A stretch of DNA of 16,453 bases from Chlorobiota bacterium (GTDB taxonomy: Bacteria > Bacteroidota > Bacteroidia > Flavobacteriales > Flavobacteriaceae). The stretch is from assembly GCA_013151975.1 (NCBI GenBank), contig JAADHG010000053.1, positions 1 through 16,453 of the forward strand, in the 5' to 3' direction. The notes under the pieces were generated by a model. The model searched no databases, was not told the origin of the DNA, and worked only from the letters and a program-made list of their open reading frames with translations. The first letter of the stretch is position 1; each line of letters begins with the position of its first letter. A program made the position numbers and the translations under genes. Shown in pieces: positions 1 through 6,903 of this stretch.

Positions 1-10
1 TTAACCCTTA

Positions 11-90
11 GATGGAACACATTCACTTTAAGATGCAATGTCAGCGTAGCTGCGCAGATTAAAGTTCGCCTTTGGCGAATGTGTTCCATC
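11..90. repeat. 80-bp fold-back inverted repeat
   Basis: Perfect 14-bp terminal arms, GATGGAACACATTC at 11-24 and its reverse complement at 77-90. Next inside lies a second pair, ACTTTAA at 25-31 and TTAAAGT at 59-65. A small hairpin TCGCC-TTT-GGCGA occupies 66-78 and competes with the outer arm for two bases. The centre holds the near-palindrome GCGTAGCTGCGC. The whole unit could fold as a branched cruciform. It contains no gene. It lies beyond the 3' end of the lipoprotein gene and abuts the repeat at 91-213. It could be a MITE-like or REP-like element; its identity is not established. Confidence 0.75.
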
Positions 91-213
91 GTTTGGTGTA
101 TGAGTAGTAGCGGATTTCTACTCACAAACCTTTCGATTTTCTACTGACCTTTGTTTTATGTTTATACTTTCTTTTGTCACTTAAACCGTTATTACTTATA
201 CACAATGTTGTAA
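91..213 (-). repeat. Cassette-border-like repeat, copy 0
   Basis: This non-coding stretch follows the lipoprotein stop. Read on the minus strand it begins with ACAACATTGT, then a TAATAACGGTTT-type segment, then a hairpin (TGAGTAG at 101-107 pairing with CTACTCA at 118-124, with an AGCGGATTT-type loop), and ends CATACACCAAACG. The same order of motifs occurs in the better-preserved copy at 1812-1934 (ACAACGGCTA, ATTACGGTTT, AAATCC hairpin, CATAGCCTAACCG). The match is by eye and the copy is degenerate, so its borders are approximate. Confidence 0.45.
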
Positions 214-223
214 AACATTATAA

Positions 224-1792
224 TTAGTTGAGATCATATAAATAAATAATACTTTCATACTGTTGATAGAGTGGATTTTCACTTTTGTAAATTAATATTC
301 TTGAGTCACTAACAAAAACACCACTATCAAAATAAGCAGGAATTTCTTTAATAATGGATTGGTCAATACTTTTAAATAAATTTCGCCACCCTAATACACT
401 GTTCCCATTTGGCGAAACATCTTGAACATCTATATTACCATAATCATTCTGAAAAGTTCCTAGGACATTCAAATCTAAATCTAGCAAATAGTGATTCCAG
501 TAAAGTTTATTGTTATTGAATACAATTCTTGCAGATTGATAATTATTACTATTCCATTGATCTATAAGTGAAAAAGTATTGTTAGCTGTCCCGATTTTAG
601 ATAAATCTGAAGCAGAAGAATTGCTTTCTCCATGATATAGGATATTATTTTCATCTATTTCAAAGTCTCCATGACTAAAACTTGAATATGCATCTGGAAT
701 GACTGTGTTATAAGGAATATTAGTATTGTTGTCCAAATCATAAATTCTAAATTCAGTAGAGCCACTTGTAGGTGGAGTAATATGATAATATAATTTACCA
801 TTATTACCAACTTCGATTTTATGAGCACTTGATGATAGGGATAATATAGATTCTAAAGTTTTGGTATTTAAATTAACTTTATGAACAACATTACTTCTAG
901 ATGAAAGATACAAATAATTCCCGCTTGGCTCTATGTCTAAATCGCTAAATCTAATATTTTGAAGTATTCTATTATCAACTGATAAATTATTTAGATTAAT
1001 AAAAATTAAACCATATCCTGTTTCATTATTATCATAAATACTTTCTGTGTTTATAATCCCATAGACATAGTTTCTTGCCAAATCTGGAATAACTTTCAAG
1101 ATAGGGTAGTCTGTTTTAATAAATTGTCCAGTTTGAATAGAATCTATATTGCTTTCAAATTTATCTGGTGTTTGTGATGTTCTTTTTAAAATTACTTTGT
1201 AAAAGTGCTTCTCACCTAAAATAGCAGTTGTATCTACGTAGGTTGTATCTTGAATATTATTAGTGATAAAGATAGGATTGTCTTGTAAGATATTACTTTT
1301 AAACCTTGACCTATAGAGTTCAAAAGATTGAAAATTTGAATCATCCATTGAACACCATCTTATGGTAGAAGCGTTATTCGTTTTTTCTATGGGTAAAAGT
1401 TTAATTGCATTATAAATCTCTATGGAATCACTTATAATAGAATCAATTTCGTTTATTATATTTAGTTTAATTTGATGAATGTTTTTACTTAATTCCGAAG
1501 TAGTAAAGAAAGTTTCGCCTTCTTCACTAATATTTCCATCAAAAATTAACCCATCTTTATCGCTTATCCAGTTCGCTCTTAAATTTGTTAAATCAGATAA
1601 ATTATCTGTACTAACCATTCCTTTGAAATTCAATTCTTCATCTGGAAAAACGTTATCAAAATCAGAAGGATTCAGAATTTGAACTACGACTCCCTCCAAT
1701 GATGTAGTTGGCATTTGTTGGGTTCCTTCATCATTTTTATCACAAGCGAACAACAAAAAAATCAATATTAAGAATAGTAATTTAAGTTTCAT
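224..1792 (-). CDS. Putative surface lipoprotein, Ig/FN3-like plus beta-propeller-like
   Basis: I do not recognise a named family. The 522-residue product starts with a lipoprotein signal peptide: a hydrophobic core at residues 5-16 and a lipobox ending in A16-C17, the predicted lipidated cysteine. The residues after it (D-K-N-D-E) are acid-rich, which in Bacteroidota is compatible with a lipoprotein export signal to the outer face of the outer membrane (inference). Residues about 30-128 look like an Ig/PKD-type beta domain. Residues about 130-215 look like a fibronectin-III-like domain (the ELYRS and FYKVIL strand pattern). Residues about 220-522 are repeated short beta strands with 'YLYLSSRSN' and 'LYYH'-type blades, suggesting a beta-propeller. 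No catalytic motif is seen. The gene is flanked on both sides by related inverted repeats and is probably accessory. A ligand-binding or cell-surface role is inference only. Confidence 0.8.
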   Translation of the reverse strand: MKLKLLFLILIFLLFACDKNDEGTQQMPTTSLEGVVVQILNPSDFDNVFPDEELNFKGMVSTDNLSDLTNLRANWISDKDGLIFDGNISEEGETFFTTSELSKNIHQIKLNIINEIDSIISDSIEIYNAIKLLPIEKTNNASTIRWCSMDDSNFQSFELYRSRFKSNILQDNPIFITNNIQDTTYVDTTAILGEKHFYKVILKRTSQTPDKFESNIDSIQTGQFIKTDYPILKVIPDLARNYVYGIINTESIYDNNETGYGLIFINLNNLSVDNRILQNIRFSDLDIEPSGNYLYLSSRSNVVHKVNLNTKTLESILSLSSSAHKIEVGNNGKLYYHITPPTSGSTEFRIYDLDNNTNIPYNTVIPDAYSSFSHGDFEIDENNILYHGESNSSASDLSKIGTANNTFSLIDQWNSNNYQSARIVFNNNKLYWNHYLLDLDLNVLGTFQNDYGNIDVQDVSPNGNSVLGWRNLFKSIDQSIIKEIPAYFDSGVFVSDSRILIYKSENPLYQQYESIIYLYDLN

Positions 1793-1811
1793 GGTATGTC
1801 TTTAATGTGTT

Positions 1812-1934
1812 ACAACGGTTAGGCTATGATTTCGTTGTGGATAAATCCGTAGGATTTTCCGCTTTAGAAATCAGCCGTGTTAAATATACTAAACTTTGGT
1901 ATGGCACAAAACCGTAATAATTTTTAGCCGTTGT
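1812..1934 (-). repeat. Cassette-border-like inverted repeat, copy 1
   Basis: Spacer element between the lipoprotein and DUF6090 genes. Its ends are inverted 7-bp arms, ACAACGG at 1812-1818 and CCGTTGT at 1928-1934; the right arm extends as TAGCCGTTGT. Inside is a hairpin AAATCC-GTA-GGATTT at 1843-1857. This architecture (ACAACG ends, internal AAATCC/GGATTT hairpin, one between successive small genes) resembles repeats seen between cassette-like genes in Flavobacteriaceae, from recollection of the family and not verified. GTTAGGC at 1818-1824 resembles an integron core site, but no matching partner is found at the other end. Confidence 0.6.
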
Positions 1935-1944
1935 TGTACTTTCG

Positions 1945-2706
1945 TTATTTTTTTAATTTTATTTCTTCGTCTAACAATTCATTAATTGAGTTATAGGCTT
2001 TCAAAATAATTTCTCCACTTTTGACATTTTCTTGCAAAAAATACACATTTCTTAAAAGTAAATTTTGATATTCTAAATTGTCATATGCATCAAAAATCAT
2101 CTTTCTAGTTTCAATTTCAGAATGGAAATCATTTTTCTGGATTTCGATAGAATCCACATTATAATAACGATATGGTATTAATGTTCTTTCTAAAATTGTA
2201 ATTTCTTTATCCCAAAAATTAAGATGTCTTGCTTCATCTTCTGCATAATCTAATAATATATCATTCCAATTAGTAAGAAAATATTTCAAAGAATCATTTT
2301 CCACTTTGTCAATCTTTCCAGTTGATAAAATAGAATTCAAAATACTTCTCGAAGGGTTGAATGTTCTTACTCCGGGACGAACTGGCGTAGTTAAACGATT
2401 TGACTCAATTAATTCTCGATTTGAAATGTTAGAGATAAAGTCAATCCAAGTTTGGCTAATGTTTTTCTTAAATTGATGATGCTTATTAAATACTTTGGTG
2501 TTTTTTGTGAATTCTTGTTTTAAATCCATCAAAGCAGTCAATTCACTTTTAGAGTCTTTTCGTAATTCATTCCAATTATTAATTGATAACGCAATTAAAA
2601 TCCCAATAACTACAAGAATAATTTCTCCAATAGCGTACTTAAAATACTTTCCAGTTTTATTTTTTTCCATTAGGTCGTAGCGTTTTTTTCTAAAGAGTTT
2701 TATCAT
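1945..2706 (-). CDS. DUF6090-family membrane protein (paralogue 1)
   Basis: 253 residues, function unknown. The first 47 residues match the module shared by all three DUF6090 copies here: a basic N-terminus (MIKLFRKKR), an MEKNKTGKY segment, then a single membrane helix at about residues 25-42 within YAIGEIILVVIGILIAL, ending in SINNWNE. The basic N-terminus argues for a cytoplasmic N-terminus and a periplasmic remainder. Residues about 50-250 are charged and predicted mostly helical, with no recognised motif. The start codon is fixed by alignment with the other two copies. Downstream is inverted repeat copy 1; upstream lies the remnant of a similar repeat, so the gene sits in a repeat-bordered block. 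No function is assigned. Confidence 0.85.
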   Translation of the reverse strand: MIKLFRKKRYDLMEKNKTGKYFKYAIGEIILVVIGILIALSINNWNELRKDSKSELTALMDLKQEFTKNTKVFNKHHQFKKNISQTWIDFISNISNRELIESNRLTTPVRPGVRTFNPSRSILNSILSTGKIDKVENDSLKYFLTNWNDILLDYAEDEARHLNFWDKEITILERTLIPYRYYNVDSIEIQKNDFHSEIETRKMIFDAYDNLEYQNLLLRNVYFLQENVKSGEIILKAYNSINELLDEEIKLKK

Positions 2707-2734
2707 TGTTCATTGGTTGGTGTCATAATGAAGT

Positions 2735-2751
2735 ACAACATAGGGATATGT
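2735..2751 (-). repeat. End of a third cassette-border-like repeat
   Basis: Upstream of the DUF6090 start, read on the minus strand, is CCCTATGTTGTACTTCATT. This parallels CCTAACCGTTGTAACACATT at the corresponding end of copy 1. A short hairpin, ACATA at 2738-2742 and TATGT at 2747-2751, lies here. It is the same position relative to a gene start as in copy 1. The rest of the element cannot be delimited confidently; the AT-rich stretch 2752-2817 shows nothing else. Confidence 0.3.
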
Positions 2752-2817
2752 TCTCCGGTGTATATACTCCCATTATATATACACTTACAAATCTAATAGA
2801 TTTTAATTAGGAATCTT

Positions 2818-2859
2818 AAAAAAAAATAAACCCCATCTTATTTAAAGATAGGGTTTATT
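2818..2859 (-). terminator. Intrinsic terminator of pruA
   Basis: 15-bp stem with one mismatch: AATAAACCCCATCTT at 2825-2839 against AAGATAGGGTTTATT at 2845-2859, with a 5-nt loop. On the minus strand the stem is followed by a run of U (plus-strand A's at 2818-2826). This fits termination of the pruA transcript 61 bp after its stop codon. Confidence 0.9.
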
Positions 2860-2869
2860 ATATAGTATT

Positions 2870-2913
2870 ACTTCTCGATACAGTTCCGATAGCATCGGAA
2901 TCACTCGAAGTGA
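2870..2913. repeat. REP-like double hairpin
   Basis: Two adjacent small hairpins between the pruA stop and its terminator: TTCCGAT-AGC-ATCGGAA at 2884-2900 and TCACT-CGA-AGTGA at 2901-2913. They are preceded by TACTTCTCGATACA, which resembles TACTTTTCGATATA in the element at 8211-8315. This form, CTTCTCGATA plus a CCGATAGC hairpin plus ACTCGAAGTGA, is a recurrent intergenic repeat type in Flavobacteriaceae (from memory of the family). Confidence 0.65.
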
Positions 2914-2919
2914 GAGTAT

Positions 2920-4548
2920 TTATTCCTCTAAAAACGGATAACGGTAATCTGTTGGTGTTACAAAGGTTTCTTTAATCATCCTCGGAGATACCCAACGTAA
3001 TAAGTTTTGTGCAGAACCCGCTTTATCGTTAGTTCCCGAAGCTCTTGCGCCTCCAAATGGTTGCTGCCCAACAACGGCTCCTGTTGGCTTGTCATTAATA
3101 TAAAAGTTTCCTGCACAATTTTGTAAAGCTTTTGTAGCTTCGTCAATAGCATATCTATCTGTGGCAAGAACGGCTCCTGTTAAGGCATATTCGCTTGTTT
3201 GGTCAACTAATTTTAAGGTTTCAGAATAGTCATTCTCATCATACACATAAATAGTGATAACTGGACCAAAAAGTTCGGTACACATAGTTGTGTATTTTGG
3301 GTCTTTAGCAAGAATTACGGTTGGTTCAATAAAATAACCTTTGCTTTTATCGTAACCACCACCTACAATAATTTCAGCATCGCTATCAGCTTTGGCTTGG
3401 TCAATATATTTAGCCAACTTATCAAAAGAACCTTCGTGTATTACAGCAGTAACAAAATTACTCATGTCTTCAGGAGAACCCATTTTGATTGAATTTAAAT
3501 CTTCTATAAGCTGAGATTTAACGTCACTCCACAAATTACTTGGTATATAAGCTCTTGAAGCAGCAGAACATTTTTGTCCTTGAAACTCAAAAGCGCCTCG
3601 AACAATAGCCGTAGACACTTGTTTGGCGTTTGCCGATTTATGAGCAACGATAAAATCTTTACCACCAGTTTCGCCTACAATTCTTGGATAGGTTTTATAA
3701 TTATGAATATTGTTTCCAATCTTTTTCCATAGCTCTTTAAAAACAAATGTGGAACCGGTAAAATGTAAACCAGAAAAATCTGGACTACTCATTACTGTAT
3801 CAGTAATCATGACAGGATCTCCAAAAACGACATTAATAACACCAGGAGGAACACCAGCTTCATTAAAAACATCCATTAGTATTTTAGCAGAGTAAATCTG
3901 ACTATCGCTAGGTTTCCAAACCACAACATTCCCCATCATGGCCATACAAGACGGCAGGTTTCCAGCAATTGCAGTAAAATTAAAAGGTGTAACAGCATAC
4001 ACAAATCCTTCAAGCGGTCTGTATTCAACTCTGTTCCATGCATCACTTGTGCTTTCGGGCTGTTCAAGGTAAATGTCTGTCATAAACTGCACATTAAAAC
4101 GCAAGAAATCTATCAATTCACAAGCGGCATCAATTTCAGCTTGATGAATGGTTTTAGATTGCGCTATCATTGTTGCAGCATTTATTTTTGCTCTATATGG
4201 ACCTGCAATTAATTCAGCAGCTTTTAAAAAGATACCAGCACGTTGTTCCCAAGGTAATTGTGACCACGTTTTTCTTGCTTCTAAAGCTGTAGAAATCGCA
4301 TCTTCAACATGTGTTTTTTCTGCTAAATGATAGGTTCCAACTATATGTTGATGATCATGAGGAGGAGACATTGTTCTGGTATTTCCAGTGGTAATATTTT
4401 TTCCATTTATATAAAAAGGCACATCAATTTTGCTGTTAAACATTTCTTTATATGTTTTAAGTACAGCTTCACGTTCTGGAGAACCAAGTGCATACGATTT
4501 TATAGGTTCGTTTACAGCTATTGGTACGTTGAAAAATCCTTTTCCCAT
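2920..4548 (-). CDS. pruA: L-glutamate gamma-semialdehyde (1-pyrroline-5-carboxylate) dehydrogenase
   Basis: Oxidises glutamate-5-semialdehyde (from 1-pyrroline-5-carboxylate) to glutamate with NAD+. It is the second step of proline degradation, in the cytoplasm. The 542-residue aldehyde dehydrogenase has the expected landmarks: oxyanion-hole asparagine N190 in TPFNF, FTGST at 263-267, general base E293 in ETGGKDF, catalytic C327 in FQGQKCSAASR, ELFGP at 425-429, and PFGG at 497-500. Length and the N-terminal arm match the stand-alone bacterial and mitochondrial-type enzyme. It is not fused to proline dehydrogenase as in PutA, and no proline dehydrogenase gene is in the window. The start gives a typical N-terminus and lies about 39 nt from a promoter-like TAACTTTG. 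It is probably a single-gene transcript with its own terminator. Confidence 0.96.
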   Translation of the reverse strand: MGKGFFNVPIAVNEPIKSYALGSPEREAVLKTYKEMFNSKIDVPFYINGKNITTGNTRTMSPPHDHQHIVGTYHLAEKTHVEDAISTALEARKTWSQLPWEQRAGIFLKAAELIAGPYRAKINAATMIAQSKTIHQAEIDAACELIDFLRFNVQFMTDIYLEQPESTSDAWNRVEYRPLEGFVYAVTPFNFTAIAGNLPSCMAMMGNVVVWKPSDSQIYSAKILMDVFNEAGVPPGVINVVFGDPVMITDTVMSSPDFSGLHFTGSTFVFKELWKKIGNNIHNYKTYPRIVGETGGKDFIVAHKSANAKQVSTAIVRGAFEFQGQKCSAASRAYIPSNLWSDVKSQLIEDLNSIKMGSPEDMSNFVTAVIHEGSFDKLAKYIDQAKADSDAEIIVGGGYDKSKGYFIEPTVILAKDPKYTTMCTELFGPVITIYVYDENDYSETLKLVDQTSEYALTGAVLATDRYAIDEATKALQNCAGNFYINDKPTGAVVGQQPFGGARASGTNDKAGSAQNLLRWVSPRMIKETFVTPTDYRYPFLEE

Positions 4549-4586
4549 TATTTATTTCGGTTTAATAATTCATTAAAATTTGACTG

Positions 4587-4594
4587 CAAAGTTA
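4587..4594 (-). promoter_or_regulatory. Promoter -7 box for pruA
   Basis: On the minus strand this reads TAACTTTG, an exact match to the Bacteroidota -7 consensus TAnnTTTG, 38 nt before the pruA ATG. No TTG lies at the ideal 19-21 nt upstream spacing, so only half of the promoter is supported. Confidence 0.55.
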
Positions 4595-4695
4595 CAACAA
4601 TTTTGACGATTTTTTATTTGAAGGATTGCAAAAACCACGTTAAAATCTTGGTAATTTTTTGTAAGTTGCCAAAGAGTTTTTAGACTATTGCATTT

Positions 4696-5421
4696 ATGTG
4701 TACAGTTACTATTATTCCGAAAGGAAATAACAACTTTATTTTAACATCTAACCGTGATGAAGCGCCAAACAGGACGTCGCTTGCGCCTGAAATCTATTCG
4801 GTTAAGAATACAGCAATGCTATTTCCTAAAGATGAGTTGGCAGGAGGTACTTGGATTGGCGTAAGCGAAAAAAATCGATTAATTTGTTTGCTCAATGGCG
4901 GATATATATGTCACGAACGCAAAGCAGCATATAGAATGAGTCGTGGTGTTGTGGTGAATGATTTATTAGCTTCAGATGATGTGGTGTCATGTATTGAAAC
5001 ATATAACCTTGATAATGTAGAACCATTTACCTTAGTTATTGCCGATTGGAATACCAATTTAAAATTCTATGAATTGGTTTGGGATGGTACAGAAAAGCAC
5101 TTTTCAGTATTACCTTTAGCACCTAAGATTTGGTCGTCATCAACATTATATAATGCTGATATGAAACAAGAGCGTTTCCAGTGGTTTGAAGATTTTAAAA
5201 AGAAAAACGAATTAGATGCTACTACTTTGATGAATTTTCATAAAACTGCAGGACATGATAATCAAGATTATGGCGTTATAATGGATAGACACTATGTAAA
5301 AACAACAAGTATTACACAAGTAGAGAAAAAGGAAGATATTGTCGATATGCAATTTCACGACCTACAGCGTAATACTGTTTCGATAAAAACACTTAAACTT
5401 CAGCAAACTGTAAATGAATAA
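4696..5421 (+). CDS. NRDE (TANGO2-like) family protein
   Basis: The 241-residue product belongs to the NRDE/TANGO2 family: it starts M-C-T and carries the name-giving N-R-D-E at residues 19-22 in TSNRDEAPNR, followed by the GGTWIGVS motif at 50-57 and LLNGG at 65-69. The family is thought to have an N-terminal-nucleophile-hydrolase-like fold in which Cys2 would become the nucleophile after Met removal. No reaction is firmly established; roles in lipid or haem handling are proposed for eukaryotic homologues. There is no signal peptide, so it is cytoplasmic. Its last 8 bases overlap the start of the next gene, implying co-translation. No good promoter box was found in the 147-bp divergent gap with pruA. 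Confidence 0.88.
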   Translation: MCTVTIIPKGNNNFILTSNRDEAPNRTSLAPEIYSVKNTAMLFPKDELAGGTWIGVSEKNRLICLLNGGYICHERKAAYRMSRGVVVNDLLASDDVVSCIETYNLDNVEPFTLVIADWNTNLKFYELVWDGTEKHFSVLPLAPKIWSSSTLYNADMKQERFQWFEDFKKKNELDATTLMNFHKTAGHDNQDYGVIMDRHYVKTTSITQVEKKEDIVDMQFHDLQRNTVSIKTLKLQQTVNE

Positions 5422-6415
5422 TTCTGGAATTATTATAATATTAGCTTATCCGGAAACTGTAGTGCCTCTTGCAGACGAATGGTATTCTCCTATTTTACGT
5501 TTTATAGGTATTGGTAATAAATATTACATTAGAGCTGGTCATGCAGCTTTAATACTAATACAGAAGGATACAGGAATTTTAGATTATTATGATTTTGGAC
5601 GCTATATTACTGCGCAATCTACTGGAAGAGTAAGAGGAAAAGATACAGATTATGAATTAGATTTTTCTCTTAAAGCTACAATTGAAGACGGGAAAATTAA
5701 GAACTTAGAAGAGATTCTTAAATTTTTTGCTGTTAACTCTGAATTAATTCATGGTGAAGGAAAATTAATTGCTTCGGTTTGTGATGTTATTGATTACCAA
5801 AAGGCTAAAGATTTTATTACAATGATGCAGAAACGTCATTTTATTCGTTATGGAATTTTTAATAAAGAAGCGAGTAATTGTTCGCGTTTTGTAACTTCAA
5901 CTTTAATTGCTTCAGTAAATAACGAGCGTATAAAAAAGCAACTCATTAAATCTACAAGATTCACACCAAGTACTATTGGAAATGTGATAATAGGAAATAC
6001 AGGAGATTATGTTTTTGAAGTGTCTGATGAAGGAGAAATAGCGGAGTATAATTCTTCAGTTAGAAAAGAAAATTTAAAATGTTTCTTTGATACATTAAAA
6101 AATTACAAACCAAATTTAGTTGGGAATAAACTTCCTAAAACTGTTGATGGTATTCATGATAATGCCCAATGGCTAGGTGGTGTTGGTTCTGGTGCATGGT
6201 TTGAACTGCATAATACTTCAGCCAGAGATGAATATAGATTTAGACGTATTTCACCTTATGGTAATATTGATGTTGATGGATATTTTAAAGTAAATGACAC
6301 TAGTTTTAATTATGAGGATGCCTATAATTTTGTGCATTATTCAAATTGTTCATTTTGTCATGTAAAACAAAATAATACTGTATATAGATTTGATTTAATT
6401 AGAAGGCTTAATTAA
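5414..6415 (+). CDS. Conserved hypothetical protein, possible permuted papain-like fold (DUF6695-like)
   Basis: 333 residues with no signal peptide or membrane helix. As I recall it, the N-terminus (AYPETVVPLADEWYSP) and the RISPYGN segment resemble a Flavobacteriia-restricted family labelled DUF6695; this is not verified. Residues 41-49 (AGHAALILI, His43) come first and residues 154-160 (SNCSRFV, Cys156) later. This His-before-Cys order with the GHxAL and NCxRF patterns resembles circularly permuted papain-like folds such as DUF4105 and the YiiX/YaeF type (inference). Residues about 245-333 form a separate C-terminal region (GAWFELH, RFRRISPYGNIDVDG) with CSFCH at 312-316. The ATG overlaps the NRDE gene's end by 8 bp. 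It converges with apaG, and the two share an 8-bp palindrome as stop codons. Confidence 0.85.
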   Translation: MNNSGIIIILAYPETVVPLADEWYSPILRFIGIGNKYYIRAGHAALILIQKDTGILDYYDFGRYITAQSTGRVRGKDTDYELDFSLKATIEDGKIKNLEEILKFFAVNSELIHGEGKLIASVCDVIDYQKAKDFITMMQKRHFIRYGIFNKEASNCSRFVTSTLIASVNNERIKKQLIKSTRFTPSTIGNVIIGNTGDYVFEVSDEGEIAEYNSSVRKENLKCFFDTLKNYKPNLVGNKLPKTVDGIHDNAQWLGGVGSGAWFELHNTSARDEYRFRRISPYGNIDVDGYFKVNDTSFNYEDAYNFVHYSNCSFCHVKQNNTVYRFDLIRRLN

Positions 6416-6416
6416 G
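6407..6416. other. Palindrome supplying both convergent stop codons
   Basis: The 10-bp perfect palindrome CTTAATTAAG contains the TAA stop of the plus-strand gene (6413-6415) and the TAA stop of apaG on the minus strand (6408-6410). The two genes therefore overlap tail to tail by 8 bp, with no spacer for a separate terminator. Confidence 0.9.
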
Positions 6417-6794
6417 AGCAAAACCAGCACTTAATTTAAACGTAGGAATAACTACTCTAAACTTATTAGTAGTTGAAAAATTAACCATATTATAATGCCC
6501 TTGCATAGCTCCGAAAGGAGATGCTAATAAAGCACCAGAATTATAAGTATGTGATTCTCCTGGTTTTAAAACAGGTCTTTTGCCTATAACGCCTTCACCT
6601 TCAATAATTTCAACATTGTTAAGCGCATCCAAAATTCGCCAATGTCTTGAATTTAACTGTACAGAGTCTTTACTTTGATTTTCAATGGTAACTTTATACC
6701 CAAAGGCAAAGTGCACTTTATAATTTTTATAAAAAGTGCCTTCAAAATTTGTCTCTACTGAGATTTTTATGCCTCTTGTTACTTGTTGAACCAT
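6408..6794 (-). CDS. apaG: ApaG-domain protein
   Basis: 128 residues, essentially a whole ApaG domain: an Ig-like beta-sandwich of unknown biochemical role, linked in enterobacteria to Co2+ resistance and Mg2+ efflux and fused to F-box proteins in eukaryotes. Diagnostic segments are RHWRILDA at 50-57, EGEGVIGKRPVLKPGE at 65-80, YNSGALLASPFGAMQGHY at 84-101, and a C-terminal FRVVIPTF at 112-119. Length matches the family (about 125 residues). The gene lies 109 bp downstream of the type IX plug gene on the same strand, with a -7-like box in the gap, so it may have its own promoter or be read through. The usual proteobacterial neighbours (ksgA, apaH) are absent. Confidence 0.93.
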   Translation of the reverse strand: MVQQVTRGIKISVETNFEGTFYKNYKVHFAFGYKVTIENQSKDSVQLNSRHWRILDALNNVEIIEGEGVIGKRPVLKPGESHTYNSGALLASPFGAMQGHYNMVNFSTTNKFRVVIPTFKLSAGFALN

Positions 6795-6828
6795 ATTTAT
6801 TTAAAGGGAATAATACGTTATATATAAT

Positions 6829-6836
6829 CAAAAATA
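6829..6836 (-). promoter_or_regulatory. Possible -7 box for apaG
   Basis: On the minus strand it reads TATTTTTG, matching TAnnTTTG, 34 nt before the apaG ATG. The surroundings are nearly pure A/T, and no TTG is seen at the right spacing, so a chance match is possible. Confidence 0.35.
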
Positions 6837-6903
6837 ATAAAAAATTATATTTCTTATTTTATTTTTTCAAAATCTTAGATGAATTTAACAGTTTATTAGA
6901 CAA

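Noticed and set aside
1812..1934. Canonical integron attC site
   Set aside because: GTTAGGC at 1818-1824 fits GTTRRRY, but the opposite end (TAGCCGTTGT) offers no RYYYAAC in the right orientation, and no integrase is in the window. It is kept only as a cassette-border-like inverted repeat.
2920..4548. Bifunctional PutA
   Set aside because: The protein is 542 residues with no proline dehydrogenase domain, so it is a stand-alone PruA.
6795..6903. Terminator or small gene between the plug gene and apaG
   Set aside because: The stretch is almost pure A/T; its inverted repeats contain no G/C-rich stem, and no ORF of useful length starts here.
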